From Purshia tridentata (taxonomy: Eukaryota; Streptophyta; Magnoliopsida; Rosales; Rosaceae), in contig QANT01005078.1 of assembly GCA_003254885.1 (NCBI GenBank), positions 1 to 64,000 on the forward strand: a stretch of DNA of 64,000 nucleotides. The letters run 5' to 3'. Shown here piece after piece: positions 1 through 12,795 of this stretch. Made by a program: the position numbers and the translations under genes. The notes under the pieces were generated by a model. The model made no database searches. It saw only the letters and a program-made list of their open reading frames with translations, and had not been told where the DNA came from. Each line of letters begins with the position of its first letter. The first letter of the stretch is position 1.

Positions 1-229
1 GGGGTGGTGGTGTTGGTGTTTGGGGGGCGGCAGTTATTAGTCCAACCAAAAACATTAGTGGACAACTCTTCTACAAAAACCAGTAATATTTAGAAAAAGG
101 CAAAAGCTCCTTCATGTAAGCTAAATAAATATACGTTGCCTCAAATGCAGGAAAAGAAAGAAACAGCATAAGATTAGAAAATGGGTACACACAATCAGCA
201 TTAGAATATGCATATGCATGGATCATACA

Positions 230-2378
230 CTAGATGAAGCCCATCTTCCACTGCATCAGTATGCAAGCACCATATTCCTCTAATTCAAGTTACGAATGAT
301 GTTTCAGTTCAGATGCAAGAGACTATCAGGATACAAACAGTTAATAGAGAGTGCTTATGGAGAGAGAGAGTGAAAGAGACTGCAACAACAAGCCTGAATT
401 CATTAAATGGATAAAGTAGTGAGTAGGGCTGGTTACCTTTAACCCTCTCCAATATGTTTATTGTAATTTCATTTTTGGATCCATTAGCTGAAATATTGAT
501 CTCTTCTATTTGCTTTTCCAGCAATTTATTAAGGTCCAATTCAAGGCCGACATCTTCATGCATGATTGGTAGAGGAGATGCACTATATAAGCCCATTTCT
601 TTAACTGATTTTAAGAATGCAGCAACAGTTGGATGAAAATGGATGCTTTTGGTTGCTAGTTTCATGATTGAACTAGATGGGACAGTGATCGTCTGTCCTT
701 TGAGGTCTTGGTGAAGCCATTTGATCATAAAAGTGCATCTACAATAGACCCTCTTTGAGTGTCTCACTCTGAGCACCTAGTTGTCACGAGGTTGGGACAT
801 GAACTGAATTAACAGAATAGCTTTTCGCATGCAGATAGCATATCAAGTAAATTATATCATAATTATCAAATAATCTGAGTACTGCAGTACATTTTAACCC
901 ACCAAAACACAATATGGTTAACAAAAAAATATCATTTGTTTCCTCTTACAGCTTTTAACCAGAGACCCAGGGTCATTCCCCCATTGCCCATGTAAATTTG
1001 ATAGATCCTCATAGGCATTATATAGTACTTCCTTGGAAAATGAAACAACAATTACTTAAAGAAGATAGAATATTTATGATGAGATGAGATCCCTGGTTCC
1101 AAGGAAGTTCTAAATAAATTAGAGAGCAGATAAATACCTTTTCCACCTTGGCATCATAGAAGTGGCTCTTAACATGTGACTTATGGATGGCAAGAACATT
1201 CTCTCCTTCAATGTGAGAGCAGTCATCATCCTGAAGAGGAGCGGAACGAAAACGGAGACGCATAAAGGCTTCATCCTTGTTCAACCACACCATATCTTCT
1301 AGCTCCTGGCTCCCAAAGGCTACAATTAAGCTATCTTCGGTAGAGCTGTGAGCCACAATCAAGAGCCACCTCAAAAAACTTTGTATGCATGTCCAACACT
1401 TGGAATGTCGAAGTTCACCAAAATGGGGAAGAGTGACAAGTTCCCGACTTGAGAAATTTAGTTCTTGATGATTATTTATATCCCATTTTAGTGTTACAAT
1501 CAAATCTGGCATAATTTGTAGGGAATACAGAACATAGAATATTCATCAAGTCATCCTCAAATACAGTCGCGACAAATGACACTTTTTCCAACCAAGAGTA
1601 GCACAAATGTTTCCTTAAATTAGGAAGAAAGATTGAATATATATGATCATGCAATTATAATACAAATACAGTTGGATTATTGGATAACTGAAGTAACTAC
1701 ATAGGCTATAAAGGAATTTAAATAAGTGCACAATCAAGCAATGAAATGAAACAACTAATTACATGATTCGGCTATAAAAATAACAGCACTAAGTGATCAT
1801 TCGGTTATTATGACGGGCATCAAAAAGACTATCCCACCATTTATAAAGAGAAGCTAAATGCATGGATTCTCTATGGCGGGACACGAATTCACAATTGAAC
1901 TGGAACAGCATTGCTTAATTATATTACATAAATGATAATGGCATAATGCATTGATATTCATGTACTACATGAGAGGATTTCAGAGTCATTTCAATATAGT
2001 CATTAACTCATTCATGAACAAGACTAATAATACACATGGTCCAAACAGATCATAATTCCAAGGAAGACCCAACTACCCAATGATCATGTAGCATAGAAAA
2101 CTAACACACTAAGTAGTCTCAAAGTTCAAAATCATCCAGACCCTATTACCCAATTCACAATATGAGAAAAACCCATTCACCGAAAAATGTTAGAAAGCTC
2201 TCACTGCTAAATTTTCCAATAAACAACGGGATCACTTAGTCTGGGAGCAGCGTTAAGAGGGTCAATTCAGTTAGATGATGCCTCACCTGAGAGAGACCTG
2301 ACATGGGTGCCAAGACGAGTCCTCCTTGCACATAGCTTCAAGTTCCGTGGCGCCACTCTCTGCACTGATAGCGTCCAT
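230..2378 (-). CDS. SAWADEE-domain protein (no homeodomain), 4 exons, 229 aa
   Basis: Exons in transcription order: 2378-2287, 1345-1138, 776-437, 279-230; all introns are GT-AG and the phases close to 229 codons plus TAG. The protein starts MDAISAESG. A SAWADEE-like module spans about residues 22-140: SWHPCQVSLS, then VWLN, the strand FMRLRFRSAPL, an acidic DDDCSH turn, FYDAKVEKV, and the paired-cysteine strand RVYCRCTFMIKW. The SAWADEE fold of SHH1 and SHH2 is a tandem-Tudor-like, zinc-binding reader of histone H3 lysine methylation used in RNA-directed DNA methylation. Here there is no homeodomain upstream, so this is a short SAWADEE-only relative. The tail (about 145-210) is more helical and unplaced. 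The last exon, encoding about 16 residues ending MGFI, is the least certain. A chromatin role is inferred from the fold only. Confidence 0.72.
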
Positions 2379-3108
2379 TTCATCACCTAAAGTTATGAAG
2401 AGAAAGGGAGCAAGTAGATAGAAGCTGTGGAAGATTATTTGGTTTTTTCTACTGAAGAGAAGCTGCGAAGTCTTCCCCCTTCTCCATTCACACGTTAGGC
2501 AACTTAGGCCCTGCTTCCGTTCTTCGTACCAAAAAACAAAGAAAGATTTTTTTAAAATTTTAATTTACACTATTTTTCTTTTCAAATTCGATAGTCCATT
2601 AAGGTCTCATTAGGCATTGTTTCTGAGAAAGTTAGACTCAAATTTAATAGTGCTTTTGTTTGAAGCATTCCTCCCCATAAGTACATACAAGTTTTTATAA
2701 AAATTATAAATTTTTTATGCAAACACACTTAAAAGTGCTTTATGAGGGACTACCTGATATGTGTTTATCAACCAATCATTTAAAAAAGCTTGTATACACA
2801 CAAATACTTTTACTCACTTATATCTAACGCAACTAAAAGTGTTTTATTAATCTGAAAGCATTGTTGATTATTTTAAAAATAGTGTCAAACGGGCCCAAAC
2901 TCAATAGTAAGCTAACTAACTAATTTACGCGTGTTATAATACGAGTGTACATTATAATACCATAAATTCATGGTCCACATGTATTACATATCCCATTTTA
3001 GGATATTAAATGGTAAACAAATCTAACTTTATGAGCAACCACATGAATTAAATTGACCCATCAACTTAAAATTTGACAATTTTAATTCAAAAATATATAG
3101 ATAACTCC

Positions 3109-3341
3109 AATTTGGTTTGACCTAATAAAATTTGAATTACAAATAATTTGGGTAGATTGGAAAATCCAATATGATTCCAAAAGGAATTGACTCGGGTAGG
3201 AGAACTAAGCTAAGAAAGAAAGCATTTCAAGCCGAAAAGATTATAAGTGGCATAATCCATGTGTGGTTTGGCTTGAATTTGGTTTGACCTAATAAAATTT
3301 GAATTACAACTAATTTGGGCAAATTGGAACATCCAATATGA
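3109..3341. repeat. Pair of 66-bp direct repeats
   Basis: Copies at 3109-3174 and 3276-3341 start aatttggtttgacctaat and end ccaatatga, with only a few differences. They are 167 bases apart start to start. No coding meaning is seen; this is probably a local duplication or part of an old dispersed repeat. Confidence 0.75.
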
Positions 3342-3459
3342 AAATTGAGATATGATTTTACCAATAACTTGTGAGAAAATTTTCTACATTACTAATTAGT
3401 CGACATTTACAACGGTTGTTTTGTCAAGCTTTTAACATTGAATAAAGAGAACTTAGAAG

Positions 3460-3992
3460 TAGAGGTGTAAACTAGTTGAGCCAAGTCGAATACCATCATG
3501 CTCAAGTTTGACTTGTGTAAAATAATAAAGCTTAAATTTGGTTTGGCTTGTTTTATATACAAACTGAACTCGAAAAAATAAAGCTCGTTACAAACTCGAG
3601 CTCTATCGAGCCAGTTTTGTAACTAATCTAATAGTATACCCCTGTTGCAAGCCTACAATTGAAAGTTTGCAAACAACTCATTTTTGTTTTTGTTATGATT
3701 TTGTTAGTGATTTATCCATAAAAAAGGGGATGATTTGTTTATTTGACATATTAATTATCAATGACATTCTTAATTATTATTACACATTATATATGTCATA
3801 TATAACATGTGACTACCATAATCTAAACATTTTTATAAATTAGACGAATATATGATAAACTATAAACTTTACGAGTCAAAACATACCAAAGCTCAAAGCT
3901 TTGGCTTGTTTCTTTTATGAGCATTGCTTAAACAAGTCAAGCTCAAGTTAAACACGATACAAACTTGAGCTATGAGCCGATTTACAACCCTA
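3460..3992. mobile_element. hAT-like non-autonomous element (MITE), about 533 bp
   Basis: The left end reads TAGAGGTGTAAAC and the right end, reverse complemented, reads TAGGGTTGTAAAT. Similarity continues inward with GAGC-containing motifs and GCTTGACTTG-type sequence over about 60 bases. Flanking octamers CTTAGAAG (3452-3459) and CTCAGTAG (3993-4000) match at 6 of 8 positions, fitting the 8-bp target duplication of hAT transposons. The interior is AT-rich with no transposase reading frame, so it depends on another element. The decayed target duplication suggests an old insertion. Confidence 0.6.
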
Positions 3993-4398
3993 CTCAGTAG
4001 GACTATATGTTATTTTGACTAAATGCCAAAATGTTTGTAGGCTCATGTCTTTAGTTGTCGGGCCTTAAAGTGAGACAAGTATTTGGGCTGAGGTCGGCAG
4101 GGCTTTGGATTGGGCCGAGATACAATTTATTAAAACCCAAAATTTTAATTTGAAAAGAATCACTACCAATCCGAATTGGAGCGGGTATCATCCACACTGT
4201 TGCATACGCGCTAAAAGAGAACAGTGGTGGTTGGACTTGTGGAGGGAAAACAAAGAGATACCAATCAGAGTAAGGAAACTGAAACACGCGCCTATTGGAT
4301 GGGAATCAAACATGACTCACGAGTCTCCCAAAGCAACGTGGAAACAATCTAAACCGTCCATGCGTTCGGCGATCCCACGGATCCAAAACTGTAGGGTT

Positions 4399-4413
4399 AG
4401 AACATTCTGGAAC
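4399..4413 (+). promoter_or_regulatory. Perfect heat-shock element
   Basis: aGAAcaTTCtgGAAc is an exact three-unit nGAAnnTTCnnGAAn element. It lies 17 bases before the TATA box of the HSC70 gene, the usual place for heat-shock-factor binding. It predicts heat inducibility on top of constitutive expression. Confidence 0.8.
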
Positions 4414-4429
4414 CCAACCCCCCCAACCC

Positions 4430-4437
4430 TATATAAA
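4430..4437 (+). promoter_or_regulatory. TATA box of HSC70 gene
   Basis: TATATAAA lies 120 bases upstream of the ATG, leaving a leader of about 90 bases that contains two AAACCCTAG telo-box-like motifs. Confidence 0.75.
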
Positions 4438-4556
4438 CCCCTCGATAATCTTCCCCTCTTCACTTAACACAAACCCTAGCGGCCAATATTTTCTCTCATT
4501 CCCTCCCTTTTCTCTTTTGTTGATATTCTTCGTCGACAAAACCCTAGCCGCAAACA

Positions 4557-7118
4557 ATGGCCGGCAAAGGAGAGGGACCGGCCATCGGTATCGATCTCGG
4601 AACCACCTACTCTTGCGTCGGTGTCTGGCAACATGACCGCGTTGAGATTATCGCCAACGACCAGGGAAACCGAACAACGCCGTCTTACGTCGCCTTCACT
4701 GACACCGAGAGGTTGATCGGAGATGCTGCTAAGAACCAGGTTGCGATGAACCCCATTAACACCGTTTTCGGTAAGATCTGAGCTCCTCCTCGCTTGTTTA
4801 TCTTTCAGTAGCTTGTGGATCTGTATTTTTGCTCGTACTAGTTTCTAGATCTAGCCTGCATTGACTTAGTATGCTTGTAAATTTTTGTATGCGATTAAAT
4901 TGATTGCTGTTCATTGGATGTGTGATGTTGTAGTTCTGTCAGCTAGTTCCTTTTGTAGATCTGCAACCATTAGTTGTTTGCGATTATGACTTTGATTAGA
5001 TCTACATCTAAGGCTTTTCTATCATGTATTTGAAATAAATTTGAAATCTGTTTAGATCTGCTAAACCAAATATATTTTTATCTGTTTAATACTCTGCCTA
5101 ATTTGATGAATACAGATATATCCGATAAACTATAATTAATTAACACGATTGGTTTTAGATGGTAGATTAAATATTGGAAGTTTAACTTGTTTTTTTATTC
5201 TTACATTAAGAAGCACAAACAAGTCACAGTTGTTTTTAGAATGAATTTTATGCATTATAGTTATAATACTGTTATGTGAAATCTAAGATTGGGAGTAGGA
5301 TTTTGTTGAACTTAATATGAATTTGATTTAATTGATGTTTAAGTGAATCGTGATTTGGTAATTTATGGTATCTTACTATATATTGCAGATGCCAAGAGAT
5401 TGATTGGCCGAAGATTCTCTGACGCCTCTGTTCAGAGCGACATGAAGTTGTGGCCATTCAAGGTCACTCCTGGGCCTGGTGACAAGCCCATGATTGGAGT
5501 CTCATACAAGGGCGAAGAGAAGCAATTCGCCGCTGAAGAGATCTCTTCAATGGTCCTAATCAAGATGCGTGAGATTGCAGAGGCCTACCTTGGCTCCACA
5601 ATCAAGAACGCCGTGGTCACTGTCCCTGCTTACTTCAACGACTCTCAGAGGCAGGCTACCAAGGATGCCGGAGTCATTGCCGGTATCAATGTGTTGCGTA
5701 TCATCAACGAGCCAACAGCAGCTGCTATTGCTTACGGTCTTGACAAGAAGGCTACCAGTGTTGGTGAGAAGAATGTCTTGATCTTCGACCTTGGAGGTGG
5801 AACCTTTGATGTGTCTCTTTTGACCATTGAGGAGGGTATTTTTGAGGTCAAGGCCACAGCTGGTGACACCCATCTTGGAGGTGAAGATTTTGACAACAGA
5901 ATGGTGAACCACTTTGTTCAGGAGTTTAAGAGGAAGAACAAGAAGGATATCAGTGGCAACCCCAGAGCCCTTAGGAGGTTGAGGACTTCATGTGAGAGAG
6001 CGAAGAGGACCCTCTCTTCCACTGCTCAGACCACCATTGAAATTGATTCCTTGTATGAGGGTATCGATTTCTACTCTACCATCACCCGTGCCAGATTCGA
6101 GGAGCTTAACATGGATCTCTTTAGGAAGTGTATGGAGCCAGTTGAGAAGTGTTTGAGGGATGCTAAGATGGACAAGAGCACCGTCCACGATGTTGTGCTT
6201 GTTGGTGGGTCTACCAGAATTCCCAAGGTCCAGCAGCTTCTCCAGGACTTCTTCAATGGGAAGGAGCTCTGCAAGAGCATCAACCCCGATGAGGCTGTTG
6301 CTTATGGTGCTGCAGTACAGGCTGCTATTCTCAGTGGCGAGGGCAACGAGAAGGTGCAGGACCTTCTTCTGTTGGATGTTACCCCCCTCTCCCTTGGTTT
6401 GGAAACTGCCGGAGGTGTCATGACTGTGTTGATCCCCAGAAACACCACCATCCCCACAAAGAAAGAGCAGGTCTTCTCCACCTATTCCGACAACCAGCCC
6501 GGTGTGTTGATCCAGGTGTACGAAGGTGAAAGAACAAGGACCCGCGACAACAACTTGCTCGGAAAGTTTGAGCTGTCTGGCATCCCACCAGCCCCCAGAG
6601 GAGTTCCCCAGATCACTGTGTGCTTCGACATCGATGCCAATGGTATCTTGAACGTGTCTGCTGAGGACAAGACCACCGGCCAGAAGAACAAGATCACCAT
6701 CACCAACGACAAGGGAAGACTCTCAAAGGAGGAGATCGAGAAGATGGTTCAGGAAGCAGAGAAGTACAAGTCCGAGGACGAAGAGCACAAGAAGAAGGTT
6801 GAGGCCAAGAACGCTTTGGAGAACTACGCCTACAACATGAGGAATACAATCAAGGACGAGAAGATTGGCGCCAAGCTCCCCCCAGCTGACAAGAAGAAGA
6901 TCGAGGACGCCATTGAGGCGGCAATTCAGTGGCTCGACACTAACCAGCTTGCAGAGGCCGATGAGTTCGAGGACAAGATGAAGGAGTTGGAGAGCATCTG
7001 CAACCCAATCATCGCAAAGATGTACCAAGGAGCTGGTGCTGACGGTGCTGGCCCAGTTGATGACGATGCTCCTGCCGGTGCAAGCGGTCCCGGCCCCAAG
7101 ATCGAGGAAGTCGACTAA
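4557..7118 (+). CDS. HSC70: Cytosolic heat shock cognate 70 kDa protein (HSC70), 647 aa
   Basis: Exon 1 is 4557-4770 and exon 2 is 5389-7118, split by a 618-base GT-AG intron inside the codon for Asp72, the position usual for plant cytosolic Hsp70 genes. The protein is an ATP-driven chaperone that folds, refolds and targets client proteins with J-domain partners. Visible signatures: GIDLGTTYS at about residue 11, [12 protein letters not shown] at about 205, [13 protein letters not shown] at about 340, a substrate-binding domain from about 395, a helical lid from about 515, a GA-rich linker, and the terminal KIEEVD. The EEVD tail binds TPR co-chaperones and marks the cytosolic/nuclear class, so ER and organelle Hsp70s are ruled out. 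Length matches the family (about 650). No targeting peptide is seen. Upstream lie a heat-shock element and TATA box. Confidence 0.98.
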
Positions 7119-9660
7119 ATTTTCTTTTTATGCTTTTGGATTTTAATTGTTTCGGAACTTATTATGGCTTTTCATTTGGGCTTTGAAGTTTATCCTCAAA
7201 GCTATTATTTAAGTTTTTTTTAATGTCATCCTTTCATTTTGCGGATCTTATATACATCATGGTAATTTTTTCCTGGATCTCGATTATATTTATTTAGCTA
7301 TCCAAAGCCTTCTATCCAGTTACTCTCAAAGAAACTGTAGTTCGTTTTAATCTTTGCTTAAATTTTATTCGAATGGTTAACTAATCATAGTCTTTATTTA
7401 GTGTTTTCTACTTTGATTATTTGGCTGGTCGGCTAGAGTTGTTTTTAAACATTTTGAAATATACGAACGAAATTATAAAATTTTGATACATGAAGTTAAC
7501 TGTTATGCCACGTGTTGTGATAAGACGACGCTTGGCATATGGGTGTGTTGCTGGCATTCTCTACTTGTGCATGTTTAAGGTCCCTTGGTTAGAAGCATAA
7601 GTTAAAATCTAATTTCGATAAAATTGACCTTTTTTATTTAGGTCCAAGCCCAAAATAGAAGAAAAGAGGTTAGTGGACTGAAGGGTATGGCCCATTAGTT
7701 ATTACCCCTTTTTATATTTGGGTGCCTTGTTCTCCACACAAGAATATGTGGGTAACAGTTCCATCAGATAAGCTATAATAAAACCAGTTGAATTTATCAA
7801 TGAAGCTGGTGGCACACGGTCACCTCGTGTCAATCAAAACGTTGGTATGTGCGGGTACAATGAAGTCTGAAATTTGGGAAAAGCACTCAAAAATTGACAT
7901 GAAAGTTGGAATTTTGCAAACAATGGTATGAGGCAAGCAGAGCAGACGCCATCCTTGACCTCAACGCCCATGTCCTGTACATACCCACATCTCCTAACTC
8001 TCATAATCTCATTGACTGAGCCTCCATTTTGCAATATGTATGTCGGTATGTGCCACGTAAACTACAATCGATGATTAGACAAATTCATACTAAATATCTT
8101 GTAGGAACAAGTAGTCATACTAAATATCTTGTAGGAACAAGTAGAACTCATCCTTTACGGTAGCCAACACTGAAATGAATTGAAAATTAAACACCAACTT
8201 GGTTGATGGTTTTTTGTTTTCTTCACAATCAGGGTCATTGTTTACTCCACTATATTATTTGATATTCAAAATGTAAGAAACGAGCAAGCTTCTCTGCTTC
8301 TACTGAATAAAGTGATTTTTGCACAACCTACATGGCCCATGGCTAGTGCCTACATCTTTTAGGAATGCCCAATGAATTAAACTCTTGTATCCTGTCGCCT
8401 TCCTCAAATATCTTTTTCTCTTTGACATTCCCAATTACCAGCTCAGGGCCTCAGGCTAAAAAAAAAAAAACTAGATATTTTTCCCAAATATGGACTATGG
8501 CTACCACAATTTTTATTCGAATTAAGTGCAAACTAATTGGCCACGCACAAAGAGTCAAGAGATGTGTAGCTTTTTTCGCTTTCAAATCCCACTACACTCA
8601 TTACTGGTGCGGGTTAAAAGCCTAAGACCTTCCACTTAAAGATCCGACTCGGCTAAAAAAGGTAGGTGGGTGGTGGTGACAGCCATAATTTAAATAGTAC
8701 ATTAGGCAGATTCAGCCAACACAAACAAGATTTTGAAGACATAATTCATCTACAATAATAATAACATCTAACTGAAACACGTGTTCTTCAAGACTTTAAG
8801 TCTTACTAGAATTCTTTTACATAAATGACAACTAGATAACATAGTTTATCAAACTGTTGACTGTACTATCCTTTGTGTCTTTGTCATTTTGTTGGCAACA
8901 GTTACTCAGCCTATGAATTTTGATTACTTGATGCAGCTAACGTTTGCATAAGCCAGTCCTTCAACTTGCGTACTAAATTTTTGCAAAAACAGGGCACAAT
9001 ATGAAGAGAGTTGACTATTAACACCACTCTAGGGACTCTGGCTGTGTGAGTTACTCAAATTAACTGATGGCGAGCAACAAGCAATATGAACATGCGGATT
9101 TCTTTGCTGATTGGCACCTTTTAACTTTCATAAGAGGATGAGTTAATGCAACCACACTATAGTTGAAGGGTTGAGGCAAGATGTTCATATTTGCTGTCTA
9201 GAACTGCGTATTCTAATGGCACAGTAACCGCGTAAGAGTTCAACCTATCCATTTAAAAGGAGACCATCTGACACACTTTTACAGCACATGATACTTTGCC
9301 ATATAAGGTGTTCATCCCAAGATTACATGACTCTCATAAATGATACAATTGTACTATAAGCTTTTTACAAAAAAGCGGACAACAAAATCATATCCAAGCC
9401 AATTAAACCACAATCCAATTACTGGGATCTATATGAATCGATAATTTTTAGCATATATATGTGTATTTATGTGTGTATAAATCAAGAATAACGACATTTA
9501 AGCTAACCAGATGCATAGATTAGAGCAAAAACAGCAAAGACAAATGTGAGGCACATTTTTTTTTCTTTTGCCATAAAATACACTTTATGGTACAATGTTA
9601 GTAAAACAATGATGCACCAACCATGGCAAGAACCCTTACAAATCTCTATAACTGCCTATC
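7119..9660. other. 3' region of HSC70 and intergenic
   Basis: Roughly 7119-7400 is T-rich and fits the HSC70 3' UTR. Past that I see no gene; the short open frames here lack codon bias and recognisable domains. About 9300-9660 should hold the 3' UTR of the convergent minus-strand gene that ends at 9661. A 30-bp tandem duplication sits at 8085-8144. Confidence 0.5.
8085..8144. repeat. 30-bp perfect tandem duplication
   Basis: Two adjacent identical copies (8085-8114, 8115-8144) begin tcatactaaatatcttgtag. Identity with no spacer suggests a recent slippage or filler event. Confidence 0.9.
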
Positions 9661-11833
9661 TCAAGTCAACATAAGATCATTGCCTCCAAGGTGAGGGCGA
9701 AGGCAAACACGAACCTCATGTTCTTCTGGCCCAACACGGAGTTTTGGAACCATAATCTCGAGCACAGATCCTGGTCCATCGTAATAAGCTTCTATGTTAG
9801 CGTCTTCAGGAATGCGAGTGGACAGCGGGATTTCTCTAACAAACTCCCCTGGAGGACAGTGCTCAGACGATGCATCTGTAAGCCTGAAAGTCCGGTCATG
9901 TCTCTTAATGAATGGCATGCGAGATGTACTCGTACAAGATACCTTGATGATTCCATGAGTAAGAGTATTCCTCCATGAAACTTTCACCCTTTGAAGATCC
10001 ACAAAGGGTAAGCTGATAATGATCAAATAACCTACATCATCCTCATAGATTGTTTTTGCAGCTGTAACAGGCCCATAAACGTTCTTCATTACACCACTGA
10101 AGTGGTTCATCCACTGCGATTCATTTGGGTGGATTTCCAAATCCGGGATTCGATCAGACGGAGGATTAACAGCCAAGTAGCAATCGTCGTCATTCCCATG
10201 CGGAAAAAATTCCTTCCTCCTCTTGCTGCTGGGAGATAGGTCCATTCCATTTCCATCAGAATTGTTGTTGTTAGATGGCTGGGTAGACAAATTCAGCCCA
10301 GATCCATTCAGCAGTTTCTTTGCATGGGAATTCACCGCACTTTTTATGGGAGGAGGTGGCCTCTCAAGCTCAAAATCTGTATTTGGAAGGTTTCTCCATG
10401 AACTAAAATCACCTGCTTCCGTAGGGATTGTGAAGTTCATGTCCCTTCCAGTCAGTTCCACCCACCTCTTACGCTCTTCCTCATCCAGACCCATGAGATT
10501 AGGCGCTCGAACAAGCTCAATCCCATGCACACACTGGGGATTTGAAAGACCCCTATAGTGCTTCCGTTGCATCCTGTGAGATCGGACAAAGCCCTTGTCA
10601 ACACTAAACGGAAAGGGACGCTCCCCTTGGCGGGAATGCCCATTCATGTAACTCCTTAGCTGCATCTTACCCAGCGCATTCTCAGGCCTCTCCTTGAAAA
10701 CCCACATGTACATGTTCTCCATGTCATGCTGAACCATGAAAACATCAAGCTTGAGATCAGATTTCTCAAACCCAGAAACCCCATTACTGTCCCGGATAAT
10801 TTTGGCCTTTGATTTCTCATTCAAAGCAGGCTTGAAGTAAAAACTGAAGAAAAACCAAGCACCCCATATGCTGTCTATCCGCTTGGCGCATTTCCTTCCA
10901 ACCTTGGGAATCGTAAGTAAACTCTCAGGCTCGTAAATCTGTGGACCAAGGCCAACATCTAGAATATCACACGGGTCTGAATTCCATGACGGTGGAGGTG
11001 GGCTGCGCTCGGCTGACAGGGGCAAATTGATATCAGGGGGACGGGAAAGTATGATTTGCCGATTCATCTCCAAATCCAATTCGTCATGAGAGGAGGCACT
11101 GGAATCCATGGACAAGAGCGTGGATGGGTGATGATTCTCCATTGACAGGGCAGTGAGGAGAGAATCTCCCATTTCAGCTGAACGACTCCTGGGTGGGTAT
11201 TGTTGCTGGTGGATTGAATATTGCCATTTCCCAAAAACAATTCAAGAAAATAACCTTATAAACACCTTCATCATATCAATCCCCACTATATCTCCCCTCC
11301 ATCAAAACCCTAGATTTATCAATCAGACAACAAATTCCTCACTCACCCATATCAAATATTCAATACAGTAAAACCAGAGTAAATAACCCCAATAAATAAA
11401 ATACAAAAAGAACTAAAATTTCTAAACAAGAAGAAAGAAGGAAAGATCAATAAGAAGAAATGATGGTATCTAGTTTATAAAATATCTTTTTATATATATA
11501 AATCTCTTCAATCTCTACCTATGGAGAGAGAGAGAGATTTCTAAGACGCTATAGGAAGACTATATCTAACCCTAGCCCAAGAAGAATCTCCTGAATTCCT
11601 CCAAACCCAGGTGGGAGACACTGAATCAAAACCATCAAATCCATAAAAACAAAATTTTATCCAAAACGAGCTTAAAATAAAAAAAATAAAAAATTTAAAG
11701 ACCCAGAAAGAAGAAAATCAAAGGGGGATCTTGAAAGGGATTACCTTTTGGGATAAGCATCGGGGAAGCGGAAGCAAGAGGGACCTCCAGAAGCGACCAT
11801 GATGCTCATCTCCAGCATATCATCAACTACCAT
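9661..11833 (-). CDS. IDM2-like alpha-crystallin (HSP20-like) domain protein, 538 aa
   Basis: Exon 1 (11833-11745) encodes MVVDDMLEMSIMVASGG and continues to PKR; a 556-base GT-AG intron follows; exon 2 (11188-9661) carries the rest. Without exon 1 the long frame would start at an internal Met, but the phase-2 junction joins cleanly and the short N-terminal exon looks coding. The N-terminal two thirds contains a conserved block (about residues 110-290, with GAWFFFSFYFKP, VFMVQHDMENMYMWVFKE and LTGRDMNFTIP). The C-terminal alpha-crystallin module, about 405-525, contains YLIIISLPFVDLQRVKVSW and ends VLEIMVPKL. This layout matches the plant HSP20-like family that includes IDM2 and its paralogues; IDM2 acts with histone acetyltransferase IDM1 in active DNA demethylation. 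Which paralogue this is, and whether it acts there, is inference. Confidence 0.85.
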
Positions 11834-12610
11834 GTTTCTTTTTCCCAAATAATCCAATTTTTATTAGATGTTCTATTTTGTTTTCTTTTGGGTCCAAAAA
11901 TTAGAGAGACAGAAAATTGAGATTGAGGGCTAATTAGATTACATAGACCGATTTAGGGGGTATGACTGTAAGAAATGAGAATGAGAGTAGGAAGAGAAAT
12001 CAGAGTCGTGTGGGAGCGTCTCGTTATAAAGAGAGAAGAAAGAGGTCTTGTGGGTTAAAGCCCACACTAGATGCCACCCATTGGGGCTACCGTTAACGCC
12101 GTGACGGTGTGCACTTTTTGGATTGTGAATTTGTGAATCTACCATTTCTCATTTGACATTTCATTATGAATCAGTCAATGTCATATTTAAAGCTGTGGAC
12201 CTTGTATTTTATATGCTATGATAATGTGGTGTGTGTTATTTCTTATTGAAAAACTATAGTTTTGTGTAAATTTATAAGAGTTTTGGATTTTTTTATTTTT
12301 ATTGTTAACTGGTTTTATAATACTTGTTCTAATTTCTTTATGGTAACAAATTAAGCTCATCTACATGTATTAGGTTGAGTGACTATACGTACTTCACATT
12401 ATTTAAGGTGTGAAAATTAATATAAAATGTTATCTCATATTAAAAAATTAATGTCTTATACTTCTTTTTCTATTATCAATTAATTTAGGTTGAATACTTC
12501 AATTTCCTTCATATGCTATTGTTCAATCATTTTACAATTACATACCACCAATTGACAAAAATAAAAATAGAAGCATTTACATATAACCATTTCACTTCCA
12601 TTAAAAAGGT

Positions 12611-12795
12611 TGATATAGGGGATTTTGACTTCAAACTTCAATGGTAGAGCACTTATCACTTACCCCTACAACAAGAGTTTGATTCTAATCTACTTAGATA
12701 GTAACCAGTTTATATAATTAGTATAAGCTCATTGAATTGCATGTATTTGTGTTTGGTATTAAAAGTGTTATATATTTCGATAATAACTATAAATT
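12611..12795 (+). mobile_element. tRNA-derived SINE-like fragment
   Basis: AATGGTAGAGCAC resembles a tRNA A-box region and, about 40 bases on, GAGTTTGATTC resembles a B box. The order and spacing fit the head of a tRNA-derived SINE; the body is AT-rich and its end is unclear. A decayed tRNA pseudogene is the alternative. Confidence 0.4.

Larger units (their letters stand above)
2379..4398. other. Intergenic, divergent promoters of SAWADEE gene and HSC70
   Basis: No gene is visible. The first 120 bases carry pyrimidine/purine-rich sequence typical of a 5' leader. Between about 2600 and 2900 there are degenerate motifs resembling an old hAT-type MITE, too decayed to bound. The rest is AT-rich and holds the direct repeat pair and the hAT-like element listed separately. 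Confidence 0.5.
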
